The notes under the pieces were generated by a model. That model made no database searches. It had not been told where the DNA came from and saw nothing but the letters and a program-made list of their open reading frames with translations. Made by a program: the position numbers and the translations under genes. A stretch of DNA of 64,000 nt from Candidatus Melainabacteria bacterium (GTDB lineage Bacteria > Cyanobacteriota > Vampirovibrionia > Obscuribacterales > Obscuribacteraceae): contig PLZS01000140.1 in NCBI GenBank assembly GCA_003153555.1, forward strand, positions 1 through 64,000, written 5' to 3'. Position 1 is the stretch's first letter; each line of letters begins with the position of its first letter. Below are positions 9,157 to 17,500 of the stretch, in pieces.

Positions 9157-9327
9157 TTAGGTCAGTGAACGACAGCAATATATTGTAGTTCTTTCCTTGT
9201 AGCGCTTCGACGCCGCAAGCAAATGCTCATTTGGTGCTGCTGAATGGAGAATTGCATTGGCGAATGCTTCTCTGTCACTCACGCTGAGTTCCATGGACTC
9301 GTGTTCGTGAATGGTTTTATCAGCATC
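9157..9327 (-). pseudogene. C-terminal half of a DUF1778 (TacA-like) antitoxin
   Basis: Read on the minus strand, the last 55 or so residues before the stop at 9157 are a typical DUF1778 C-terminus: DADKTIHEHESMELSVSDRE, then AFANAIL, and PNEHLLAASKRYKERT. In intact antitoxins this is the toxin-binding tail (helix with EEHE, then DREAF, then PNE and AAxRY). The ribbon-helix-helix N-terminal half that should precede it is absent. Upstream of about 9327 the same strand no longer encodes antitoxin, and the plus strand instead begins a charged open frame. This marks a sharp recombination or insertion breakpoint. Confidence 0.65.
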
Positions 9328-10077
9328 GACCGAGAGATAGAACGGCTTTTGAAAGAGCCGGAGCGAGTACCGGAGCTTGAGTACAAAAGAGCGCAAGGCG
9401 ACAAAGACTATGAGCGTTGGATGTATGGAGGCGAGAGAGACAAGAGAAACAGAGGCGATGCTGAACGTGACCGGCAAGAGTGGGAGCGATTGAACAAAGA
9501 CTTGCATAAGGCATTCACGCCGGAGCGCAGTGCAAGCAGAAGCCCGAGCTACAAGCAGTATCAAACCGAGTCGGCTGGCAGACTGCTGGATTTCCACGAG
9601 CAGCACCAGGAGCGGGAAGCACGAGAGTACTGGAAGGACCTTGCTGAGAATTACCCGGAGCTGGCCAAAGATGCTGAGCGAGAATTGAAGTGGCTTGATC
9701 AGCTCGACCAGGACCGACCACAGAAAGAGCGAGAGCCAGATTTAGACAAGCTTTTAGATGGACTTGATCCGATTGATAGGGAGATACGTGACTTTATTGA
9801 TCGTGAATTGAAGGAGATTGAACGAGAAGGCATAGACCTCTGGGAAGGGCTGGAGCTGGATGATAAGACACGAGACGAGATTGATCCGATTAAAGAGCCT
9901 GACAGAGAGGCAGAGATAGAACAAATGCCACAGCCAGAGCCAGAGCAAGACGAGACTAAACGGGATGATGCGTGGCAGTCATTTGAGGCGGATCGATTAA
10001 CGCGTGGTGACATGGGGCGAGAGGACGATGACGAGCGGGACAGAGGGGAAGATCTATTTGCCCGCGGCGAAAGGTAG
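9244..10077 (+). CDS. Highly charged protein, probably 5'-truncated; mobile-element remnant?
   Basis: From about position 9328 onward the frame encodes an extremely charged protein dominated by Asp, Glu, Arg and Lys, with recurring IDREI and REIERxL-type helical stretches and long runs that should form coiled coils. The first about 28 codons (9244-9327) are antisense to the antitoxin remnant and are probably not native, so the true N-terminus is lost or the start lies further in (ATG 9421 is available). Acidic-basic helical tails like this occur at the C-termini of relaxases and other mobilisation proteins, but no catalytic motif is present. Base use is purine-rich, unlike the neighbours. Function not recognised. 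Confidence 0.5.
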   Translation: MENCIGECFSVTHAEFHGLVFVNGFISIDREIERLLKEPERVPELEYKRAQGDKDYERWMYGGERDKRNRGDAERDRQEWERLNKDLHKAFTPERSASRSPSYKQYQTESAGRLLDFHEQHQEREAREYWKDLAENYPELAKDAERELKWLDQLDQDRPQKEREPDLDKLLDGLDPIDREIRDFIDRELKEIEREGIDLWEGLELDDKTRDEIDPIKEPDREAEIEQMPQPEPEQDETKRDDAWQSFEADRLTRGDMGREDDDERDRGEDLFARGER

Positions 10078-10084
10078 GTAATTA

Positions 10085-10507
10085 ATGGCAAGTCCAACGA
10101 TAGCAGTAAGAGTGAAGCCTGAGATATACGAGCAGATACAAGCAAGGGCGACCAAGGAAGGTAAGACGGTGACGGTGTTTGTGCAGGAGGTTTTAGAAAG
10201 AGCTGTGAGCGGTCAGAAGAAGTTCGTGATGGTGGCACCACCCGCGATCGACAAAGGGCTTCTGGAGGGATTGGAGAAGCGTTTGACGGAGCACTTGTTG
10301 AACAACATGCAAATGACGGTGGAAGCGGCGTTCTATGCCAAAGATGCGGCCTATGATGCGGGCGACCTGGCGGTATATTTCCGGAGAGAAATTGAAGAAA
10401 TGGAAGATTCGGAGCAGCGGCAAGACCGGGATGAGCGGCTGAAAGAAAGATGCTTGGCATTTTCTGAGGCTTGGAAAGAAAAGATCGGATTGAAGCCAGT
10501 AGAATAG
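10085..10507 (+). CDS. Small protein with CopG/ribbon-helix-helix-like N-terminus
   Basis: The first about 40 residues (IAVRVKPEIYEQIQARATKE, then GKTVTVFVQEVLERAV) have the strand-helix-helix pattern of ribbon-helix-helix DNA-binding proteins. The remaining 100 residues are helical and charged. It starts 7 bases after the charged gene and shares its base composition, so the pair came together. In mobilisable elements such proteins are relaxosome accessory factors, which is a possible but unproved role here. Confidence 0.6.
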   Translation: MASPTIAVRVKPEIYEQIQARATKEGKTVTVFVQEVLERAVSGQKKFVMVAPPAIDKGLLEGLEKRLTEHLLNNMQMTVEAAFYAKDAAYDAGDLAVYFRREIEEMEDSEQRQDRDERLKERCLAFSEAWKEKIGLKPVE

Positions 10508-10648
10508 AACTATTACTTGTATGTTTAGGGCGATTCGGGCTCCTCCTTGCGTCGCTCTAGGGAACAAAGAAATCAAACTAGGCTGGGTTAAAGGTCGAAA
10601 AAGCGCAAAAAATTTTGAAAATTGGGAGTGGTGTGGTCGGAGGGTGTG

Positions 10649-10744
10649 ATGACGACACCGAAAGTTCCGAAATCGAGACGCCCGAAGAATAACTATTGGA
10701 AGAAGGGGCGGTGGGCAGGTTTGTCTGCCGTCCCTTTTATCTGA
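10649..10744 (+). CDS. Candidate 31-residue basic peptide
   Basis: ATG 10649 has GGAGGG four bases upstream and opens a 31-codon frame rich in Lys, Arg, Pro and Trp (KVPKSRRPKNNYWKKGRWAG). A perfect 13-bp terminator stem starts 9 bases after the stop. Ribosome binding site, frame and terminator together make a translated peptide plausible, and it would be the last gene of the accessory island. No homology is recognised. Confidence 0.4.
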   Translation: MTTPKVPKSRRPKNNYWKKGRWAGLSAVPFI

Positions 10745-10753
10745 GCTCGTGAG

Positions 10754-10796
10754 CTACAAAGGCACCGTATATGGTGCCTTTGTAGGCAATTTTTTT
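10754..10796 (+). terminator. Rho-independent terminator closing the accessory island
   Basis: A perfect 13-bp stem (10754-10766 with 10773-10785) around a 6-base loop is followed, after four bases, by seven T residues (10790-10796). Confidence 0.75.
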
Positions 10797-10816
10797 GACG
10801 CACAAAGCAGAAAAGG

Positions 10817-10842
10817 AGAAGCCACCAGTCACGGTGGCTTCT
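10817..10842 (-). terminator. Hairpin, possible terminator of the TonB-C-like gene
   Basis: A perfect 10-bp stem (10817-10826 with 10833-10842) with a 6-base loop lies downstream of the minus-strand gene ending at 10959. On that strand it is followed by a short T-rich stretch (CCTTTTCT), so a weak terminator is likely. Confidence 0.5.
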
Positions 10843-10958
10843 TAAGTAACATTGCCGAAAAGGGTTTTGGACACATCTTGATCTAGATTATTGAAACCCG
10901 CATGTCTTCGTTGTTACGGTCGAAAACTCTGTCGACTCGGTATGTGTTACAAAAAACT

Positions 10959-11420
10959 CTAGGGTAGCAGCTTCACATCTGGCGGGCGTAAAGCACCGCT
11001 CGGATAGAAAGGAAATTCGACGACAAATCGCTGCGCATTCATTCGAGAATTAAAAGGTTCAGCTGCTCGAATCAAAGTCATTACGTCATCATCAACTGTC
11101 TTATTGCCAGAACTCTTCAATATTCTAAGTTCTGAAACACTACCATTCACATCCAATTTAAAGGAGCACGAAATATTCTTGTTGTGTTTTACTTCGCTTT
11201 TGAGGCGAATGCTAGCATCGTAAATGTTTCGTCGAACGTCTGCAAACTCCCTATTTGTTTCATTTGGCAATTCCAGAGACAATCTACAATCTGTAACGTT
11301 TACTTTGGCTTTAGCCGATGCATTCTCATCTTCGCACCGTAAAGGATTCGCCTGAATTGGCACCAATGGTGACAAGCCCGTGAGCATTAAGGTGCAAAAA
11401 ATAGTCCGCTTAAAGTCCAA
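10959..11420 (-). CDS. Secreted TonB C-terminal-domain-like protein
   Basis: A 153-residue protein with a signal peptide (about residues 1-24, cleavage after a hydrophobic LMLTGLSPLVPIQA stretch). The C-terminal half matches the TonB_C fold: SCSFKLDVNGSVSELRILKS, then SGNKTVDDDVMTLIRAAEPF, and a final strand FVVEFPF. There is no membrane anchor plus proline-rich linker as in true TonB, so it is a stand-alone periplasmic or secreted TonB-C domain. The start is TTG 11420 with GAGG five bases upstream. Role not known. Confidence 0.75.
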   Translation of the reverse strand: MDFKRTIFCTLMLTGLSPLVPIQANPLRCEDENASAKAKVNVTDCRLSLELPNETNREFADVRRNIYDASIRLKSEVKHNKNISCSFKLDVNGSVSELRILKSSGNKTVDDDVMTLIRAAEPFNSRMNAQRFVVEFPFYPSGALRPPDVKLLP

Positions 11421-11468
11421 GTTGACCTCAGTTGCGTAGTAGCCAAGATTATAACACTGAGAAGAAAA

Positions 11469-11492
11469 TGCGAGCCCACATTGAGGCTCGCA
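11469..11492 (-). terminator. Terminator of the HETGH secreted protein gene
   Basis: An 8-bp GC-rich stem (11469-11476 with 11485-11492) lies 31 bases past the stop of the minus-strand gene. It is followed on that strand by TTTTCTTCT. Confidence 0.7.
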
Positions 11493-11522
11493 TAAAAATT
11501 AAACGGTCTATCCCGGTTCGCG

Positions 11523-13571
11523 TTAGAGGTTTTGACCAGGGCTATACCAAGAAGCCACGCCAATACAATAACTCGGATAGGTTGGTGTACCGCCAAGAAG
11601 TCCAATGGCCCAGTTTTGTATGCAGCCAAAATAGTGATAGCTTTGCCCTGGCACAGTCTTTTTGAACACTCCATCAGCCGTTGTTATGAAGTAAGTGCCA
11701 GTGGTATTCAATGGTGTATCTACATATGACTTGAAAGCAAAGACTTGGGCATATAGCTCGCGCCATGCGGTCGGAGTGCTATTCGTTCCATTCGGAAGAA
11801 ACTGGGGCGCGGACAGCTGAAGAATTCGGCTATTGGTCTTTCCATAGTACGGATCGCCTGCGGCTTGCCCGCGAACTAATAGGTTTCCGTCACAGAAAAG
11901 TGCACCCGTTTGGAAGTCAATTACTCCATCAAGGGGTGCCGATCCATCAGCGGAGCATGGTTGTCTAGGGGTTGAACTTGGTCTGTCATCGCCAATTGTG
12001 GAGAAATCAAGTTGCAAGAAGTCCATTTTTGCATAGACTCGATACGTCGCACTGAAAGACTGAGTACTTGGAATGGAGTTGAATTCAACAGCATGTCCTG
12101 TTTCATGGGCCGTGCTCTCTTCATACTCTTCTTGTATCAAAGCAGCATAACCCACAACAGGTTTGATCGCCCATTGATAAGGCGCTATGTAAATGCGACC
12201 ATCAAAGGACGGAGTTGGGAACTCGAAAGTTAAGCCAGCATTAGCCGTAGTGATGAGCGGATCGGTGAATCCAAAGAACTGCTTCATAACATCAGAGTCT
12301 TTGAAAACATACAGTTGTGCCGGCACAAGATCATTAAAGAGCGGAGCCGTGATATCTGCAGGAAAATTGGAGATCAAGTTTGCAGGAATTAAATCAAAGC
12401 TTAACTGCCCACTTTGGTTTATACAGTTCCAGTAGGTATCAGGAGTGGTACCAGCGCTTGTTTGCCACTTTTTGCAGCTTATCCCATTCAGAGTGATCGT
12501 ACTATCAGATGTTGATGTGTTGGAAGCCGAACCACTTATACCAGCCAGATTTCCATTAAACGTTTGAGTACCTAAAGACTTGCTGACGATAGCATAACCG
12601 CTGGTAATGGCTCCATTGACCGTGATTGTGCCTGAGGACTGAAGGTCAACATTATTAGCGGTGCTGGTTAGGTTTTGCGTGGTGGCAGTCTTTGCTGCTG
12701 TGACAAAGGAATCAATGAAGGTGAGGGGACCGCAGGTTGTTTGTCCGTACAGTACGCACTCACTGTCAGATAGAATGCCACCGGATGAGGTGGGTGCAGT
12801 GCCTCCGAAGTGAAAGTTCACACCAGCGAGAATCAGAATCGAACCATTAGTTGAAACATCACCTGAGACCGTCACATTTCCAACTGCAACAGCGACAAAG
12901 TCTTGTCGAAAGCCGCCAGTGCCACCGGTAAAACCTGGTGCTGTTACATCGGCATCAAAGCTGTAGTAAACCGGGTCAGCTACGCTATCGTTGCTCGCGA
13001 CGTACAAATTTCCTTTGTCGACGCCCACGCTTGTAATCGCTCCCGAAATAGCAATCTTGCCCTCGATGCGATTGGCATGCACTTTCACATCCTTCTGCGA
13101 TGTGAATGAGACGCGTTCGGAAGAAAGGTCTCCACCCGCGAGCTTGATGTCTCCATCAGAAATAAAGCCGATGCTAACTGGAGCCTTAATCTGGCCAGAC
13201 TTTAGATCGAGCGCGAAGGCGCTGCTGGAGCTGTTTTTGATAATGAGATTTTGAACCGCCGAAACAATGGTGCCATCGTTTTGAAGTTCGCTGGTCTCAA
13301 TGCCAGCTTGATTGTTGACGCCACCTGTGATTTGCAGGGTGCCATGGTTTTCGAGCCGCCCTTGGATCCGAAGTGGACCTTTCGAGGCATCATAAGTTGC
13401 TGTTACTCCTACCGGAATGACAAGATTTCCTGCGGTGCTTGCAACAGTTGTTTGCACTTGTGCGTGCTCGGCGGGCTCAGCGAGAGCAGCCGCATAATGT
13501 GCTGTTCCGGCTATACCTATCGTCATCAAAGCTGCTAGCAAAGAGCCTGAGAGAAGATTTCGTTTCTTCAT
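11523..13571 (-). CDS. Large secreted beta-rich protein with HETGH zinc-like motif
   Basis: A 682-residue protein with a clear signal peptide (MKKRNLLSGSLLAALMTIGI, then AGTAHYAAALA). Residues about 40-360 are rich in Gly, Ser, Thr and Asn with repeating short strands (TITVNGAITSG; GNVTVSGDVSTNG), as in filamentous-haemagglutinin-like or polymorphic-adhesin beta-helices. The C-terminal third is globular and contains HETGH (His489-His493), which fits the HExxH zinc-peptidase consensus, preceded by a Glu-rich segment. A third zinc ligand cannot be assigned by eye. The start ATG has AGGAGA nearby. A surface adhesin with an enzymatic C-terminal domain is a reasonable guess. Confidence 0.7.
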   Translation of the reverse strand: MKKRNLLSGSLLAALMTIGIAGTAHYAAALAEPAEHAQVQTTVASTAGNLVIPVGVTATYDASKGPLRIQGRLENHGTLQITGGVNNQAGIETSELQNDGTIVSAVQNLIIKNSSSSAFALDLKSGQIKAPVSIGFISDGDIKLAGGDLSSERVSFTSQKDVKVHANRIEGKIAISGAITSVGVDKGNLYVASNDSVADPVYYSFDADVTAPGFTGGTGGFRQDFVAVAVGNVTVSGDVSTNGSILILAGVNFHFGGTAPTSSGGILSDSECVLYGQTTCGPLTFIDSFVTAAKTATTQNLTSTANNVDLQSSGTITVNGAITSGYAIVSKSLGTQTFNGNLAGISGSASNTSTSDSTITLNGISCKKWQTSAGTTPDTYWNCINQSGQLSFDLIPANLISNFPADITAPLFNDLVPAQLYVFKDSDVMKQFFGFTDPLITTANAGLTFEFPTPSFDGRIYIAPYQWAIKPVVGYAALIQEEYEESTAHETGHAVEFNSIPSTQSFSATYRVYAKMDFLQLDFSTIGDDRPSSTPRQPCSADGSAPLDGVIDFQTGALFCDGNLLVRGQAAGDPYYGKTNSRILQLSAPQFLPNGTNSTPTAWRELYAQVFAFKSYVDTPLNTTGTYFITTADGVFKKTVPGQSYHYFGCIQNWAIGLLGGTPTYPSYCIGVASWYSPGQNL

Positions 13572-13966
13572 GGATTTCTCCTGTTTAGTTGTTTCATTTG
13601 GTTTCCTTGGTTGGTTGATCTTGTGTTCTATCTTCTATTCGCCCGACGCAAAGACTGACTCACCAGCACTGTTGCGTTGATGAATTGGAAATTGCGTAAT
13701 AAGGAAGCGGGTGTTTAGAGCAGAGGTAGTTTAGGAAAGGGGCGAAGAAAGATAGGCTTTGACCCTAACAATGGAGATGCTCTTGAATCCAGGCTTTCTA
13801 AGGTTTTGCCTGCGAGCCATTCTGGTTGGAAGCGAGAATAAAGCATGTCAGGTCTTGCTGGGTTACCAAAAACAAGAATCTAAATGGAAGCTGAAGACTG
13901 CTATTGTGAGCCGCTCTTAACCCTCGCAATGCTAGCAATAGATCCATGTACACAAAATGAAGTGGT

Positions 13967-14140
13967 ATGTCTTTTGTAAAGCAACACGCCGATCAGACAA
14001 TACGAATATTTTGTGAATGCTCGCGTGAGGTTGTGCCCATCGCGCTATGCCTAGGTGAAATGTTGTCTGCAATACAATTGCTCAATTGCAATCTAGCCGG
14101 TGCGATCAATCTGGAAGTGAGCGACCGGGAATATCTATAA
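13967..14140 (+). CDS. Candidate 57-residue small protein
   Basis: An ATG-initiated frame (MSFVKQHADQTIRIFCEC at the start, VSDREYL at the end) stays open for 57 codons and stops 6 bases before the triple hairpin. The ribosome binding site is poor (GAAGTGG). The middle (VPIALCLGEMLSAIQLLN) is amphipathic to hydrophobic. No family recognised; it could be a chance frame. Confidence 0.25.
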   Translation: MSFVKQHADQTIRIFCECSREVVPIALCLGEMLSAIQLLNCNLAGAINLEVSDREYL

Positions 14141-14146
14141 GGAGAA

Positions 14147-14209
14147 CCCGTGCGTGGGGACGCACGGGCATAATGTCCTTGCCAGGACATTAACGCGCGC
14201 AAGCGCGTT
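14147..14209 (+). other. Three consecutive perfect tetraloop hairpins
   Basis: Hairpin 1 (14147-14168) has a perfect 9-bp stem and GGGG loop. Hairpin 2 (14171-14192) has a perfect 9-bp stem and TGCC loop. Hairpin 3 (14192-14209) has a 7-bp GC-rich stem and GCAA loop, a GNRA tetraloop on the plus strand. They are separated by 2 and 0 bases and preceded by GGAGAA. No T-run follows, so this is not an ordinary terminator. A structured RNA, a REP/transposon-end-like palindrome cluster or a protein-binding site are all possible. Confidence 0.6.
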
Positions 14210-14557
14210 CGTTCTGGTAATAATTATTATGTTTCGTTTTTGTTTTGGAAAAGCTGGAAATTAAGGCTGAAACCGGGTTTTCAGGCTTGTTGTTTTTGCA
14301 GAAATTTTATCAGTTTCTCAATAAGCATTTTCGGGGTAGTACCAAATACGGTGATCTCACATCGCTCGATGATTTATCGGACTGCCTCCGCAGTCTTGTT
14401 GTTTAGTGATTGCCAGTGCAATGCGCACCACTAAACTGACAGCTTAAGATTCATGAACTGCTCTTTAATCACCACGTATCGCCAGAAGCTGTGACAGAAA
14501 TGGAGATCGCAAATGCGCTTGTTGTGCTCGTCCGCGTCCTTTTGTGGCTGGTCTTGA

Positions 14558-17500
14558 TCAGATGACAAAAGTGCGCTCACGACTGGACATGCGTTCTTGC
14601 AAACTTTGAATTGTGAATTGTCGCTTTTGCATCATCTCAATTGCATCTGCCGCAGCCAGAGCCTCTTTAAGCGTCATCACGAGATCAATATTTCTGGACA
14701 CGGCCACTCTGCGCAACTGATTCTCGCTATCAACAATTTCGTCCAAAGGAGTCAGGCTCAAGATCAAGTTCACGCCCATGCTAATCAGCTTGTCTGCACT
14801 CTCCCACACCGATTGTCCGGCCAAGTCAATTGACCCAACTGTGGCTCCTTGTCCGGAGCCCGGCTGGGATCCTTGTTCGAATCCTTTTTTCGACCCTTGT
14901 TCGAATCCTTGTTCGGATCCTTGTTCGGATCCTTGTTCGGATCCGTGTTCCGCTCCCTGTTTGAGACATTTTGTAAGCGAAGGCGTCACTGAGACCTTAA
15001 AGTCCAATTGAGCGAATCTGTCAATCGCTTGCATGGCTTGAGCTGCGCAGGCAGGGGTTGCCGAAACCAGAACGTGGCCGGACAAGTTCAATTCTCGCCC
15101 TGCGGCAATTTGAGCCTTTGCGAACGCTTCGCCAAAATCCAAACCGAAGCCCATCACTTCGCCTGTCGAGCGCATTTCAGGCCCCAGTAAAATCGTGGCT
15201 GTCTCAAATCGTGCAAACGGAATCACCACTGATTTGACTGCTACATCGCCTGTGGTGGCATGCAAAATTGGTTTTAAGGAAGCCAGAGAACTTCCCATAA
15301 TCACCCGAGTAGCAATTCGGGACCACGGTATCCCAGTGGCCTTTGAGACGAATGGAACGGTACGGCTAGCGCGCGGATTCACTTCCAAAATGTACAACTG
15401 CCCATCCTTGATTGCCATTTGAATATTGAACAGGCCAACTATCTCGAGTGCTTTGGCAAGAGCCGTTGTAGCTTGTTTAATCTCTTCAAGCATCTGACAA
15501 GAAAGCGACTGAGGTGGAATGACGCATGAACTGTCTCCGGAGTGAACACCTGCCTCTTCGACATGTTCTAAGATGCCGGCAATTACGGTCTCCGAACCAT
15601 CGCAAATGGCATCGACATCCAGCTCTATCGCGTTATGCAGAAGTTTGTCAATGAGCACCGAATAGTCTGGTGCCCCCGCAAAAATCAATGTTAAAAGAGA
15701 AACGAGATGCTCACGATCGTGAACGATATGCATGTTCGAGCCGCTGAGCACATAGCTAGGACGTAACAGAACAGGATATCCCAGCTCCTGCGCGACCAGC
15801 TCGGCGTCCAGCATAGAACGAATCGCTTTACCCTCCGGAGAATGCAGACCAAGCTCCTCTAGAACTCTATTGAATTGCTCACGATCTTCGGCCAGATCGG
15901 TTGAATGGCAGGTGGTGCCGAGGATGCGAGCACCGCGCGATTGAAGTTGTTGGGCCAGATTGAGAGGTGTCTGCCCACCGAACTGGACGATTACGCCGAC
16001 CGGATTCTCAGCTGCAATCACGTTCCACACGTCTTCAAGCGTCAGCGGCTCGAAGAAAAGCCGATCAGACGCATCGTAGTCGGTCGATACAGTCTCAGGA
16101 TTGCAATTAACAATGATGGAATCAAAACCGAGTTCTCGCAGAGCGAGGCTGGCTTGCACGCAGCAATAGTCGAATTCAATACCTTGCCCAATTCGATTGG
16201 GACCATTGCCTATAATGACCACTTTTTGATTTTCAGACGAAGAAATTTCATTTTCAGTGGATCCGTATGAAGAGTAGTAATAGGCGGTATCAGACGGAAA
16301 TTCAGCAGCACAAGAATCGACTCGACAAAAAACGGGAGCGATATTCTTGTTCCGTCGTAGTTCAAAGATTTCTTCTTCTGATACGACGATTCCCTTTCTC
16401 TTGACGTTCTCCTCTCTGTTGTAGACCCCAGTCGCATCAATTCCCTGCGGCTGTTCTACATGGCAGGCGAGCGTGCAGAGATCGGCTATCTGCCTGTCAC
16501 TGAAACCTGCGCACTTTAGTTCGAAGAGCAGCTGACCATCGAATTCGCTCAAAATCCTTGCTTTGTCGCCAAGGAAAGAATCCTTGAGCGCTGACAAAGT
16601 TGTGCAATACAACTCAAATATTTCCTTGAGATTATCGAGAAACCACATGTCTATGTGACACAGCGACTGAATTTCCTCGATTGACACACCGTCTTCGAGT
16701 GCTCCCCAAATATCGGTGAGCAGAAATCGTGTCGGAGTGGATAGCCTCTGCCGCCATGCAGCAAGCGCTTCACTTTTAACATTCTGTCGCCGCGAAGGTA
16801 CTCCGGTGAAACCGAAGACATTGATATCGAGGCTTCTTAGCGCCTTCTGGATAGACTCTTGAAACGTAGCGCCAATTGCCATCGCCTCACCGACAGACTT
16901 CATTTCAGTGCCAAGAGTCTCGCTTGCCCCAGGAAATTTCTCGAAATTGAAGCGAGGAATTTTGGTCACGACATAATCGATAACAGGCTCGAAGCACGCT
17001 GAAATCCCCCCCGCAGTATCGTTCTTTAGCTCGTCCAAAGTAAGACCGATAGCAAGCTTGGCAGCAATTCTGGCAATTGGATAACCGGTCGCTTTGCTGG
17101 CTAGAGCGGACGATCGGGAAACGCGTGGATTCATTTCAATGACCACATAATTACCACTGCCTGGATTGATCGCGAATTGTATATTTGCGCCACCACATTC
17201 AATACCAACAGCGACGATTATCTTTTTTGCGGCATCTCTCAACTTTTGATAGTCTTTGTCTGACAACGTCTGGGTCGGTGCGACAGTGACTGAATCACCC
17301 GTATGAATCCCCATGGGATCGACATTCTCGATCGAGCAAACGACAATAAAATTGTCGTTTTCATCACGAACCACTTCGAGTTCTATTTCTTTCCAACCAA
17401 GTGCACTTTCCTCTAAAAGAATCTCGCTTTCAGGACCGGCATTCAATCCTTTCCGGCAGGCGTCCATAAGCTCAGAGCTTGTTCTTGCTATGCCACTGCC

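Larger units (their letters stand above)
10508..10958. other. Gene-poor spacer after the accessory island
   Basis: Apart from the 31-codon candidate and the two hairpins listed separately, nothing coding or repeated was seen in these 450 bases. Confidence 0.5.
13572..14557. other. Gene-poor region of about 1 kb
   Basis: No long frame with protein-like sequence was found on either strand. It holds only a 57-codon candidate and the triple hairpin element (both listed). The rest, 13572-13966 and 14210-14557, shows no recognisable feature. Confidence 0.6.

Noticed and set aside
9157..9606. An apparently intact 149-residue minus-strand gene
   Set aside because: Only the last ~55 residues look like protein (DUF1778 tail); the rest is antisense to the charged plus-strand frame, so it is listed as a fragment.
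14870..14930. TTCGAATCC-like segments resembling a tRNA T-arm
   Set aside because: They belong to the 12-bp repeat in carB and no acceptor or anticodon stem surrounds them.
14778..15011. Repeat-rich plus-strand frame with Cys/Asp/Pro tetrapeptides
   Set aside because: It is the antisense reading of the carB repeat array; carB itself is fully conserved on the other strand.
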